Shown here: positions 33,160-44,230 of the stretch, in pieces | Layout of the letters: each line of letters begins with the position of its first letter | How positions within the stretch are numbered: the stretch's first letter is position 1 | Assembly: GCA_025093985.1 (NCBI GenBank) | Contig: JACAAK010000006.1 | Location: 1,922,001 to 1,986,000 of the forward strand | Reading direction: 5' to 3' | Origin: Calvatia gigantea | Taxonomy: Eukaryota; Basidiomycota; Agaricomycetes; Agaricales; Lycoperdaceae | DNA: 64,000 nt | Notes under the pieces: model-generated | Told to the model about the DNA's origin: nothing | Seen by the model: the letters and a program-made list of their open reading frames with translations, nothing else | The model's database searches: none | Position numbers and translations under genes: made by a program

Positions 33160-33711
33160 GCCAGCAATCTAGAGTGTGGTCTAGTACTATGTCCATAGCT
33201 CATTATCTCACTTCTGATAGTGAAGTACTTGAGACCCTGTTTCAGCTATAAATAGACTGAACCAACATAGTGGTACAGGATCGAAATTCAACAAAATGAC
33301 CTTCAGCACCACATTGCACCCTTATAATCTGAACCTAAGACATTACCTCTGAACTATTAAGTTTACTTTATAAGACATTATAGGAGTTTTATCTATTGAA
33401 GGACAAAGACCTCTGATCTAAGACATAAGAATATACAAAGTAGTTATAATACTTTTATATTCTTAAGCCTTTGAGAAGAAGTCCCCTTTGATATCACAAC
33501 TGCCTGTAGATATCAGGTTGACTTAGGACAAAGTCAATCTCACTATAACAGCCAGCAATCTAGAGTGTGGTCTAGTACTATGTCCATAGCTCATTATCTC
33601 ACTTCTGATAGTGAAGTACTTGAGACCCTGTTTCAGCTATAAATAGACTGAACCAACATAGTGGTACAGGATCGAAATTCAACAAAATGACCTTCAGCAC
33701 CACATTGCACC
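32932..33711 (+). repeat. Tandem duplication, 389 and 391 bp
   Basis: 32932-33320 is repeated at 33321-33711. By eye the only difference is two extra T in the second copy (AGTTTTATC against AGTTATC). Each copy holds the end of LTR-B plus an inverted C1-type LTR fragment. Confidence 0.93.
33160..33293 (-). repeat. Inverted C1-family LTR fragment (repeated at 33551-33684)
   Basis: The minus-strand start TGTTGAATTTCGATCCTGTA and the downstream ATTTATAGCTGAAACAGGGT match the C1 LTR beginning. The fragment ends where LTR-B begins. The second copy comes from the 389-bp tandem duplication. Confidence 0.75.
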
Positions 33712-33783
33712 AGATCAATAGTTGTGACCAACATTTTCTGTGTCCTTACAATGGAAGTCACTTCTTTCCTGTTTCTGTGAAGG

Positions 33784-34370
33784 GTGCAGGCAGTTTACCA
33801 CAGCAACCACTTGGTTCAATATACCTTTGCACTGTTGTGGGCCAGGACAAGTGATATAGTTGTGATGCTAATTCCTGGGATGCATGCTGAGCACATTCCT
33901 GGAACAGGATACTGCACAGTATACAAGGTGCAGTGCTATGTCCCCATCACAAATTTCATGCCAGCAGTTTTCAATACTCTTATTTTCTTTGCAATCTCAT
34001 ACAAGGTTGCATTCCAGAACAATCAGGTACTGGAGTCTAAATCAGGCTGGTTTTGCTCCTGGTTTTCAAGCAAGAGTTTACCAGTGGTAATGAGAGTGGT
34101 TCTTCAAGGAGGCCAACAATATTACCTGTTAGTAACATTTATCAATCCACAATGCCCATCAGATACTGATTGAGTCTGACTTGCACTAAAAGCATCACCT
34201 TTGGATTCAATATCCTGAGTGGAGCATTTTCCTTCAGCCCTTCTGTTCCTCCAATGCACTGAGTACTATTCTCTGTTCCTTCTATGGCATTATCTGCCTG
34301 CATGGCTTGTCGTGCACACAGAATTCTGGTCACTGTGTATTATCGTGATGAAGTGGTTCCCCAAATGTTG
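33784..34370 (+). pseudogene. Fragment of a multi-pass membrane protein gene
   Basis: Open segment 33784-34173 carries hydrophobic helices (YVPITNFMPAVFNTLIFFAI near 33950) and a PVVMRVVLQGGQQYYLLVTF segment. In another frame downstream (near 34285-34330) the string ALSACMACRAHRILVTVYYR is readable. This pattern resembles uncharacterised seven-helix membrane proteins that are common in Agaricomycetes. No complete exon structure or start can be made, so I call it a remnant next to the transposon nest. Confidence 0.5.
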
Positions 34371-34379
34371 TCTGCCTTT

Positions 34380-35029
34380 GTTGTGGCTAGAAATGGTTCT
34401 ACTGTTTCCATACTATAGTTGGAGCGGAAAAGGGCTTTCTTGAATATAAGGGAGTGAGCTTAAGAAGGTAGAGGATTTGACCCAGATAGGGTGTGTTGGC
34501 TTTAGCAACCAACCTACTTGTAGATACGAAGATCATGTCTTGTATCTGCACCACCCTGTCTTTTATCCCCCCCTTTTTTGGAAACCTTATCCATGTCAGG
34601 TATGATTCCTTTGTGAGTATGAAAAACAGGCTGCGCGAAACGCAACATCCTGCATTTCATTCTACCTTGAGATAGTTGGTATTTAAACAGTTCTACTTGG
34701 TCCAACACACCTCGGCTCCCCACGGAGGGATGTCTCACCATGATTCCAACCTTGAATTGACCCCAGAGTCTTGAATTTCTCTCCATTTCGTCATGGGCCC
34801 CGACCGCATTGTACTTGTACACACACACACCTCTATGATGTATTTGTACGCTACTCCCAGATCGGCAGATTGAGCCCTGGCGATTGAAGGAAGCAGTTGC
34901 ACCGTTTGTCGTTGAGCCGAGTTCCTCCCCTTCACCTTCGTGGCATTTTAGCCAGACCACAACCTACAGACTTGTATGTTGGCTGTGTCAGAGACACTCC
35001 AGTTCTTCCCCTATTCTCCATCCCAATTT
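34380..35029. other. Intergenic, no gene seen
   Basis: No convincing ORF. It contains a short CA repeat near 34820. From about 34960 the sequence becomes shared with 39120 and 43480, the left ends of the Hsp70 tandem units. Confidence 0.5.
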
Positions 35030-35800
35030 CCTCAAAAACTCAGGCTTGCCCCTCTCCCTGTGGTGAGTGATATTCGCTCTCGCTCCGTCGGGCTATTATC
35101 TGCAATGCTCGGGTTTACCGATGGTTTTCCCCATAAAGAGTCTGCTGAGCTCCTCCCCACGCGTGTGGACAGGACAAGATGTATTGCACCCTTCCTGGCG
35201 CCAACAAATTGGAACGTTCGGGCCATGGTGTAGGTCCTCGCGCAATGACTCAAGTATCTAAGAAAGTCAGCGAAGTAATCGATAGCGGTTTTATTTGGAG
35301 GTAATGGCGGAATATCGTCGGGGTTTGGGGCGCGGGTCGCATTTTGGGCCTGAGATGGAGTTTGAACCTAAGGGCGGTCGAGATGAAACTGTAATTTTGA
35401 GGGAATGTGACGGAGAAAACAGAGCCATTCGGGCCTAAACCAGTTCCATTCATCGGCGAGCGCTTCAATATCATCTCGCCCTGTCCCCACACCCTCCGCA
35501 CCAGGGGGTCCATTGGGTTTATGATATGTCGCAGTAGGAACTTTCGTATTGCCTCCGACATTGGTCGCGCCAGGAAAACCACGATCGAGGCTGCGCCAAC
35601 GGTCTCTGCATGAAAGAGAAAAGAAGTGTATGGGATCTTGAGACCTCGTTACAGGCCTAAGCTCGGGCACTTGACCAGGACCGGGGGCTTTAAGTCAAGG
35701 GTATCGGTTGTGCCGAGACTCCTTTGGTATTAACATACATATAGGATATACCACTATATGTGGTGCCAACATCAAAGGCAAAGACGGACTTGTGCTCAGT
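35030..35800 (-). pseudogene. Hsp70-like N-terminal fragment, unit 1
   Basis: On the minus strand the first phosphate loop is readable (VFAFDVGTTYSGISYMYV, near 35740-35800). It is followed by FPGATNVGGNTKVPTATYHK (35520-35575), FKLHLRPKMR (35340-35370) and SLTTGRGASLSF (35032-35070), matching exons 1 to about 5 of the full-length gene next to it. The middle part is rearranged and everything after the GEASLNF equivalent is missing. It cannot make a complete nucleotide-binding domain. Confidence 0.75.
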
Positions 35801-36026
35801 ACTATTGTATGGGGATCGAGAAGTCATTCGAAGTTACCCTTTACGTCACTCAAATATCAAGCGCAAGGGCTATTTTCGTCCCTAGCGGTCGCAACTGCGT
35901 CATGTTGTCCACGCTGTGATAGAGATATTGCTACGAGGGAGTATAGCCACCAGGTTGCAGGGGGCTCTACGTGAAACCCCAATTACATAGTAAAGGTGAA
36001 ACCACAGCCAAGAAACAGAATGAAAG

Positions 36027-38573
36027 TTAACTCTCATAATGAATCTCGGTATCGAACAGGATCTCTGCTGGTCCTCTAAGGTCGTTACCGATCCACACGT
36101 CTGTTCAATAGTGTGAGAGAATGCTTACCGCTTTTCAACACCCTAGACAGCGATTGTCAGTTTATGCAGGGGAGGAGGTTAGTATTGGAGCTCACTTTTT
36201 CCTTCCATACAAGTTGTGCCTTAAATTCGGTAAGACCGAACCAAATAACGACATCGTAGTCGAGGCGATAGTAGGTAATTCCATCCCTCCCAATGCGCGG
36301 TTCCGGTTCATCAACAGGGCCAGAAAAGTCAGCGGCTATCCTAAAAACCTCATGGAAGTTGCCTTTGAAATGTCAAACACGCGCTGGTTGTGTAACATTT
36401 GTTATGTGCAGCTAACCTTTGTCCTCATCGAGGAAGCGCGGCCGAGGAACACGACCCCGATAGCAAACAATTCGTACACACCGCCGAGCGAGTTCCGCCT
36501 TATCCTCGGAATAACGGTGGTATGATGTGCGGAATTCTTGAGTCTCCGAGACTCGCGTGTCCTTTTCAAAAATAAATAAAATTGGTTATCCTGAATAGCA
36601 GGAGATGGTCGAACCGTACCTTCCAGAGAATACCTGAAAATGCATCAGGTAGTTTGAGTTCCCCGTTCAGACTATGGTAACACCGGGAGCGTCGTTTTAC
36701 ATGAGACGCATCAGCATCATCATACCTCAACGAACAGTACTTTCCGTAGGTAAATTTGGCCACGCGAGAGCGTACTGAAGGACGCAAGAAGTTTACAATT
36801 GCCCCATCAGGTACCGCTTTGTTTCTTGCTTCCTGAGTGAGTGATGTACATTCGAATTGGGCTGCTTTGAACACTCACAGTTGGGCATCCGCTCTATAAA
36901 CATCGATATTATGTGCCTTCAATCTTAGTTGCAGCTGCGCATACAAGTGATCGCTCGTGGCAAAGCCGCCGACAAGGAAAACTGCCTAGAAAATATCTGG
37001 CGTCATGAATATCAACAGAATATGTAGGGGAAAGACGCACAGATATTGGCTTTTGGGTCGAAGCAACTTGTTCTTGGGCTAGGACAGCTTCAAAGATGCA
37101 CTGAATCGATGGCTCGAAGAATCCAGCGATAAGGGACCTTGGGGGGGGGGGGTTTCCAATGAAGCTGAAATCTGGTCGAGGGGGAGGAGCCGTAAAGCTA
37201 CGCACCCTTCCAACTTCAATTGACCTCCTCGAATACCTTTGTTTAGATCTCTATCGCGAACAGTCCCGAACTTGATGTAATTGGGATCGTTTGGGTCTCG
37301 GAATTGCAGCTTAGTTGTTTTGTCGAAAAGTTTGGTGATGAACGGAACATCGTCGTGGAAACGGGAATCAACGAAGAATTCTATCAAATCGGTGTCAACA
37401 ATTTTGCTTAGACACATTCTGTCCGTATGACGTACTGTCGAGGTACTCTCCTGCGGCGCGTGTAACAAAGATAGACCCCTTGAAATGAGCTGATGTATGA
37501 ACATGGTGATAAGTTTTTCAGCCCACGGAAGTATTTAGGTTGGGCCCACATTGAGACGCTGCGATCTCCTCAAATTCGTGCTCCGATGAAGGTTTGCGGG
37601 CATACGTGCTGATATCCACCGTTCCTCCCCCAGCATCAACGATGATGACACCATTCCCCTCCTACGAGCGTCCAACCCTTGTAAGCACCCCCCGACGGTC
37701 AAAACGCAGAGAATGTTACCTTGATAGATTCGTTCATCAGCCCATTATCAAGACAGAAATTCAAGCTCGCTTCTCCCTCCGTGATGAAAGATATCCGTTC
37801 CTGTTCCGCTGAAGTAGTGTCTGCGACGAGTCCCGCTTGTACGGCAGCTTTCCTCATGAGACTTTGTTGTGCCCCCTCCCAGGCATTCGGATGTGACAAG
37901 ACGTAAGACACGTCTCCTGACGCCAGTAAACTGGAGCCTTCGGTGTGTCGTTCTTTGATGTACATCTTCGCACACTCGTTCATGTATTTGAGAAAGTCAG
38001 CGAAGACATCGACGGCGGTTTTATTGGGAGGTAATGGCGGAATGTTGGCTGATACCGATGACGTAGAGAGCGTTCGTGGCTGGAGATGAAGTTTGAACCT
38101 GAGGGTGATGGACATTACTAAATTGTAGTTTGGGGAGATCGCGACAAGAGAAAAGGATACCATTCGGCTTTGACCCAGTTCGCCTCTTCTGCGAGTTCTT
38201 CAATACCTTCTCGTTCAGTTTCAGCACCGATTGCACGAGGAGATCCATCCGGTCCGTAATAAATCACAGTGGGTACCTTCGCGTCCCCGCCAACCTTAGC
38301 TGTACCAGGAAACCTATTTTTACATTAGGGTTTTGTCAGTGGACCCTGGGAAAGGCTCGGAGGCAAGACGAAAGGTATTGGCGAACCTTGTAACGGACTT
38401 GGTCTCTGGCTCCCGACCAGGATCAAGAATTCTAGGGTTGTACAGCTGTGGGATTATCTTGAGACCGTTCCAAAGGTAACATACGTATAGGAGATACCAC
38501 TGTATGTGGTACCGACATCAAACGCAAGTACAAGCTTGCGTTCTGTGCCAGTGTAGGCGGGTCGTGTTGGCAT
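36027..38573 (-). CDS. HSPA12-like Hsp70 family protein 1 (spliced)
   Basis: A multi-exon gene from ATG at 38573 (MPTRPAYTGTERKLVLAFDV) to TAA at 36027-36029, after a tail reading AEILFDTEIHYES. It keeps the Hsp70/actin ATPase signatures: phosphate 1 LAFDVGTTYSGISYT, phosphate 2 IIVDAGGGTVDIST (near 37620), and the adenosine motif VFLVGGFATSD (near 36980). Known HSPA12-type proteins have the ATPase fold but a divergent C-terminus, so a chaperone or signalling ATPase role is possible; the substrate is unknown. Exon borders are approximate, with GT-AG introns placed by comparison with genes 2-4. A run of 12 G (37139-37152 region) lies in an intron next to its acceptor. I saw no disabling change in the exons. 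Confidence 0.82.
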
Positions 38574-38618
38574 TGTAGCACTGGACAAGAGCATCGACTA
38601 CGCAGAACGACATCCTCG

Positions 38619-38624
38619 TTTATA
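38619..38624 (-). promoter_or_regulatory. TATA box of Hsp70-like gene 1
   Basis: TATAAA on the minus strand, ending 46 bases upstream of the ATG. The same box and spacing occur in genes 2 and 3, within an upstream segment shared by all three units. Confidence 0.6.
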
Positions 38625-38639
38625 CCAGTACATAAACGC

Positions 38640-39235
38640 CGATAGCCAGTTTTGTCTGCATCGTGTGATCCACATTGCAAAGAAGTCCCACAGAATCACG
38701 CAAGGCCTTCAAGATATTACTGCGGAGTTGCAAGGTAGTGAGTGGCCTGCCAGGGGACGGAGCTTGAGCTTAAGGTCTCAAGCTTTAAGCTTTAAGCCCC
38801 AAGTTGCGTGCCTGCTGTAAGAAACACTAAGTCTCAGTCACTCGTTATACGCACGAGAACTGAGGGACTAGCTACTACGAAGCTGTTGTATTTAAGCAGA
38901 AGAGAGAAGGGTCGCATGTCTAGTAGGGGGATGTTTTCGTATGTCTAAAAACCACGCGGCGTGTCCACCAAGACACGCCGCCCCATTGTCCTTCCATCCC
39001 CTCATTGATCCGTCGTCCTCACGTCCACCCGTTGTGGGTCCGCTTGCGGCATCGGACCGCGTTTGTAAATCCAACACCTGTAGTTGTTGAGCCTTGTCAT
39101 CAGAACCACCATTAGCGATTTAACCTGCAGACTTGTACGTTGGCCGTGTTCAGAGAGCAGTACTGTACTACAGGGGCCATTTGACGCCCCAGTTCTTCTC
39201 CTATTCTCCATCCCAGTTTCCTCAAAAATTCTGGC
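38640..39235. other. Spacer between Hsp70 units 1 and 2
   Basis: The first part is the upstream region common to all units (to about 38820). The rest has no convincing ORF. Confidence 0.5.
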
Positions 39236-39945
39236 TTGTCTCTCTCCTGTGGTGAGTGGCACTCGCCCCTGCTCCGTGGGCTATTATTGCAATGAGTCCG
39301 GCTTACCAACGGTTTTCCCGGACAAGATGTATTGCACCCTCCCCGACCCAAAGAACTGGAACGTTCAGCCCATGACGCAAGTCCTCGCGCAATGATTCAA
39401 GTATCTAAGAAGGTCAACGAAGTCATTGATAGCGGTTTTATTTCAAGGAGGTAGTGGCGGAATATCCTCGGAGTTCGGGACATGGGCCTGAGATGGAGCC
39501 TGAACCTAAGGGCGATCGAGGTGAAAACTGTAGATTTGAGGGAATGTGAGGGGGGAAACAGTATCATTCGGCTCTAAACAAGTTCCCCCCATCGGCGAGC
39601 GCTTCAATATCATCTCGTTCTGTCTCTGCACCCTTGGCACAAGAGGGTCCGTTGGGTTCATAGAAAATCACAGGAGGAACTTTCGTATTGCCTCCGACCT
39701 TGGTCACGCCAGGAGAACCATGATTGAGGCTGCGCCGACGGCCCTTGCGTGAGAGAGAGGTAGAAGTAGTGGATAAGACCTTTCGTTATAGACTTGAACT
39801 CGGACACTTGACCAGAATCGAGGAGTCTAAGGGTTATTGGTTAGGTCGAGACTCATTTGGTATTAACATACACACAGGATACACCACTATATGTGGTGAT
39901 GACGTCAAAGACAAAAACAGACTTGGGCTCAATATTATTGTAGGG
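39236..39945 (-). pseudogene. Hsp70-like N-terminal fragment, unit 2
   Basis: Same fragment type as unit 1: a decayed phosphate loop (VFVFDVITTYSG near 39900, with the first G of GTT replaced), a trace of the VPPVIFYEPNGPS segment near 39650, and a truncated remainder ending near 39240. Lost residues and frame changes show that it is not functional. Confidence 0.68.
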
Positions 39946-40215
39946 GATCGAGAAGTCATTGTGGTACCGGCTCTGCTGTGCAAGGTTGCCCTTATGTCAC
40001 TCGAATACCAAGCGCGAGGGTTATTTTCGTCCTTAGCGGTCGCAGCTGCATCATGTTGTTCAAGTTGTGATAGATATATTGCCACGAAAAGTTTTAGTTA
40101 CCAGGTCGCGGGAGGCTCTATGTAAAACCTGAATTGGGCAGGAAAGGTGCAACTGTGGCCAGGCAACAGAGCGGAATTAATCCTCATACTCAATCTCAGA
40201 TGCCTAAAATTTCCG

Positions 40216-42752
40216 CTACATAGACTTAATGCCGACGGTAAATACAGTCTCCCAGATCAGTACTGGCCTATAATCGGCGTACAGAATCTCTGCCGGTCCC
40301 CTAAAATCGTTGTGAGTTCACGCATCTTTTCAGTAGAGTGGGTAGTGTTTACCGCTTCTCGACACCCTAGACAGCGACGTCAGTCTATGCAGAGAAGGAG
40401 ATTGGCATCGAGACTTACATTTTCCTTCCATGCGAGTTGTACTTTGAATTCGGTAAGGCCGAACAAAAAAACGATATCGTAAACAAGGCGAAAGTAAGGT
40501 TCTCCATTTCTTCCAATGTGCGGTTTCAGCTCATTGACAAGATTGGAGAGATCGGCGGATGTTGTAGCAACTTCATAGAAATTGCCTGTAAAATTTGTTA
40601 ACCACGCACTGATCCATCCAGCATGTAGGCGTGTCACTTACCCTTATCCTCGTCAACGAACTCCGGTGAGGGAATTTTACCTCGATAGCAAACGATCTCT
40701 TCACGTATTTGTGTGAGATATACTTTATCGCGAAAAAACTGTTGAAACCGTGCACGAAATTCTTGAGTCTCCAAGACTCGCGTATTCTGTTGATTCATCT
40801 CAGCAACCCGAGTAACAGGGGACGTGGTCGGACCTACCTTTCTAAGAATATGTGAAAATGCAGCAGGTATTTTGGGCTCCCCGTTCAGACCATAGTAACA
40901 CAGGGGGTGTCGTTTTACATGAGATGCATTAGCTCCATTATACCACACTGAGCAGTACTTTCCGTAGGTAAATTTGGCTACGCGAGAGCGCACTGAAGGG
41001 GACAGAAAACCTACGATCGCCCCATCGGGCGCTGCCTTGTTCCTTGTCTCTTGAATAAGTGATGCACACTCGGGTTGCGCTGCTTTAAACACTCACAGCT
41101 GGGCATCTGCTCGATAAACATCGATATTATGTTCCTTCAGTCTTAGTTGCAACTGCGCATACAAGTAATCGCTCGTGGCAAAGCCACCGACAAGGAAAAC
41201 TGACTAGAGGACGTCTATGTCACGGATGTCAACAGAAAATGTAAAGGAAAATCGCACAGAAGCGGTTTGTTTCTGGGCCAGAACTGCTTCAAAGATGCAC
41301 TGAATCGATGGCTCGAAGAATCCTGCGATAAGGGACCTAAGAAGGTTTCAAACAGTGAATTTGATATTGAATGCGGAGAACAGCGGATGTACGTACCCTT
41401 CCAGCTTCAGTTGGCCTCCTCGAATGCCTTTGTCCGGGTCTCTATCCCGGGCGGTCCCAAACCTGATGTAACTGGGATCGTTCGGGTCTCGGAATTGCAG
41501 TTTAGTTGTTTTATCGAAAAGTTTGATGATGAGCTGAACATCGTCGTGGAAACGGGAATCAACGAGGAATCCTATTAAGTTGGTGTCAGTAATCTGCTTA
41601 AACTCTGTCTAAGATGACGTACTGTTGAGGTACTCTCCTACGACGCGTGTAACAAAGATAGACCCCTTAAAATAAGCTGGTGTGCGAACATGACAATGAG
41701 TTTCTTTAACCAGCGAAGGTATCTAGACTTGACCCACATTGAGACGCTGCGATTTCCTCAAACTCGTGCTGCGATGAAGGTTCACGGGCATATGTGCTGA
41801 TATCCACCGTTCCTCCTCCAGCATCAACGATGATGACACCATTCCCCTCCTACGAGTGTCCAACTCTTGTAAGTACTCCCCGATGATCAAAAACGCAAAG
41901 AAGGTCACCTTGATAGATTCCTTCATAAGCCCGTTGTCAAGGCAGAAATTCAAGCTCGCTTCTCCCTCCGTGATGAAGGATATCCGTTCCTGCTCCGCCG
42001 GAGTGGTGTCTGCGACTAGTCCCGCTTGTACGGCAGCTTTCCTCATGAGACTTTGCTGCGCTCCCTCCCAGGCATTTGGGTGTGACAAGATGTAATGCAC
42101 CTTTCCTGATGCCAATAAACTAGAGCCTTCGGTGTGCCGTTGTTCGATGTACATTCTCGCACACTCATTCATGTACTTGAGAAAGTCGGCGAAGACATCG
42201 ACAGCGGTCTTGTAGTGGGGTAAAGGTGGAATGTCATCTGATATCGATGATGTAGAGCGCGTTCGTGGCCGGAGATGAAGTTTGAACTTGAGCGTTACGA
42301 ACATTATAAGACTGTGGTTGAGGGATTATGACAAGAGAAAACGATACCATTCAGCTTTGACCCAGTTTTCCTCTTCCGCGCGTGCTTCGATTCCTTCTCG
42401 TTCGGTTTCTGCGCCTATTGCGCGAGGAGATCCATCTGGTCCATGATAAATTACAGTGGGTACCTTCGCGTCCCCGCCAGCTTTAGCTGCACCGGGAAAT
42501 CTATTTTGAGTTGAGGCTTTATCAGCGGATCAGGGAAAGGAGCGGGACGGAATATGGTGGCGAACCTCGTCACGGGCTTGATTGCTGGCTCCAGACCAGG
42601 ATCGAGAATACTAAGGCAATACAGATGTGGGATCATCTTGAGACCGCTTTGAGGGTGACATACGTATAGGAGATACCACTGTAAGTGGTACCGACATCGA
42701 ATGCAAGTACAAGCTTGCGTTCTGTGCCAGTGTAGGCTGATCGGGTTGTCAT
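40216..42752 (-). CDS. HSPA12-like Hsp70 family protein 2 (spliced, altered tail)
   Basis: Starts MTTRSAYTGTERKLVLAFDV at 42752. ATPase motifs are complete (DVGTTYSG; VDAGGGTVDIST near 41800; VFLVGGFATSD near 41200). Large exons read FKLHLRPRTRSTSSISDDIP (42270) and HPNAWEGAQQSLMRKAAVQ (42020-42080). The C-terminal tail departs from its relatives: after GPAEIL it reads YADYRPVLIWETVF and ends at TAG 40216-40218. About 80 bp of unrelated sequence splits the usual FDTEIEYED tail, whose remains lie just downstream at 40177-40200. The ATPase domain is unaffected, so the gene may still work. Confidence 0.78.
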
Positions 42753-42797
42753 TGTAGCACTGGACAAGAGCGTCGACTATGCAGAACAACATCCTCG

Positions 42798-42803
42798 TTT
42801 ATA
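42798..42803 (-). promoter_or_regulatory. TATA box of Hsp70-like gene 2
   Basis: TATAAA on the minus strand at the same 46-base distance from the ATG as in genes 1 and 3. Confidence 0.6.
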
Positions 42804-43030
42804 CCAGTACATGAACGCCTACAGCCAGTTTTGTCTGCATCGCGTGATCCACATTGCAAAGAAGACCGGCAGAATCACGCAAGGCCTTCAAGATATCACT
42901 GCGGAGTTGCAAGGCAGGGCAGTGGGCTGCCAGGGGACGGAGCTTGAGCATGAGGTCGCAACTCGCGAGTCCGACTTGCAAGATCTCAACCTTGAGCTTG
43001 AAGCTTTGAAGCCCCAAGTTGCGTGTTTGT

Positions 43031-43559
43031 AGTTGTTGAGTCTCGTCATCAGACTATCGTCATCAGACCATCTGCGATTCAAACAATGCGCTAACGAACC
43101 AGCGTAACGTAGGTTATATGGATCTCGTATCTTAGCGGCGCCTTGAGCGCCAGTCCCCGACTCATGGATGCAAAACAAGCACACCTGACCACAAATCCTG
43201 GTGTAGGACTCTCATTTGATGTTATTTATTTGCTCATGGAATGCACAGAGTTGGGGAGCTCCCGTGGAGCTCTCAATTTTATTTATTTTTCCCATTCCCA
43301 CGGCTGCAGGTCGTTTGGCAGAGAGAGGGGGCATTTGAATCGACAGAACCCTCCTCTTGCAGAGTCGGGGATCGGCTCCAAAAAGTGTAGAGTATGTCGT
43401 ATTGAAGAATACACTTTTTGAACTCAATGCAATATCAATACGACTCACGTCACATTGACTTGTCGGCGCAGTATAATTAACCCACAGACTTGTTCATTGA
43501 CCGTGTCGGAGAGTGGTTCTGTACTACAGGGGTCGTTTGACGCCCCGATTCTTCCCCTA
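43031..43559. other. Spacer between Hsp70 units 2 and 3
   Basis: No gene seen. It contains a GGAGCTCCCGTGGAGCTC near-palindrome (43256-43274). A stretch of about 60 bp (43402-43465) recurs in diverged form at 60982-61045 near Hsp70 pseudogene 6. Confidence 0.5.
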
Positions 43560-43990
43560 TTCTCCATCCCAATTTCTCAAAAACTCAGGCTTGTCTCTCT
43601 CCCTGTGGTGAATGGTATTCACTCCCGCTCCGCCGGGCTATTATTCGCAATGAGTCCGGCTTACCAACGGTTTTCCCATAAGAGTTTGCTGAGCTCCTTC
43701 CCGCGCGTGCGGACGGGACAAGATGTATTGTCTCCGACCTTGGTCGCGCCAGGAAAACCATGATCGAGGCTACGCCAACGGTCTCTGCGTGAAAGAGAGA
43801 TAGGAGTGGTGTGTGAGACTTCGTTACAATCTTGATCTCAGGCACTTGACCAAGATCGAGGGGTCTAGTCCAGGGTATATCGATTGTATCGAGAGTCCTT
43901 TGGTATCAACATACACATAGAGTATACCGCTATCTGTTGTGCCAACATCAAAGGCAAAAATGGGCCTGCGCTCAGTATGATTGTATGGGG
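43560..43990 (-). pseudogene. Hsp70-like N-terminal fragment, unit 3
   Basis: Minus-strand remnant with the loop FAFDVGTTDSGILYVYVDTK (near 43960). It is followed directly by VFLARPRSETIHLVPSARAG (43690-43760) and ends near 43570. It is shorter than the fragments of units 1 and 2, because an internal segment has been deleted. Confidence 0.68.
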
Positions 43991-44230
43991 GTTGGGAGGT
44001 CATTTGGGCACCGACTCTACTGTGCAAAGTTACCCTTTCGGCTTTACGACACTCGAATATCAAGCGGGAGGACTATTTTGTCTCTAGCGGTAGCAGCTGC
44101 ATCGTGTTGTCCACGCTGTGATAGAGATATTGCCACGAAAGAGTATAGCTACCAGGTCGCAGGAGGGTCTATGTAAGACCTTAATTATATGGGAAGAAAG
44201 GTGGAACTGTAGCCAGGAAACAGAACGAAA

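Noticed and set aside
37139..37152. 12-base G run as a regulatory quadruplex
   Set aside because: A single homopolymer in an intron of Hsp70-like gene 1, absent from genes 2 and 3; slippage is a sufficient explanation.
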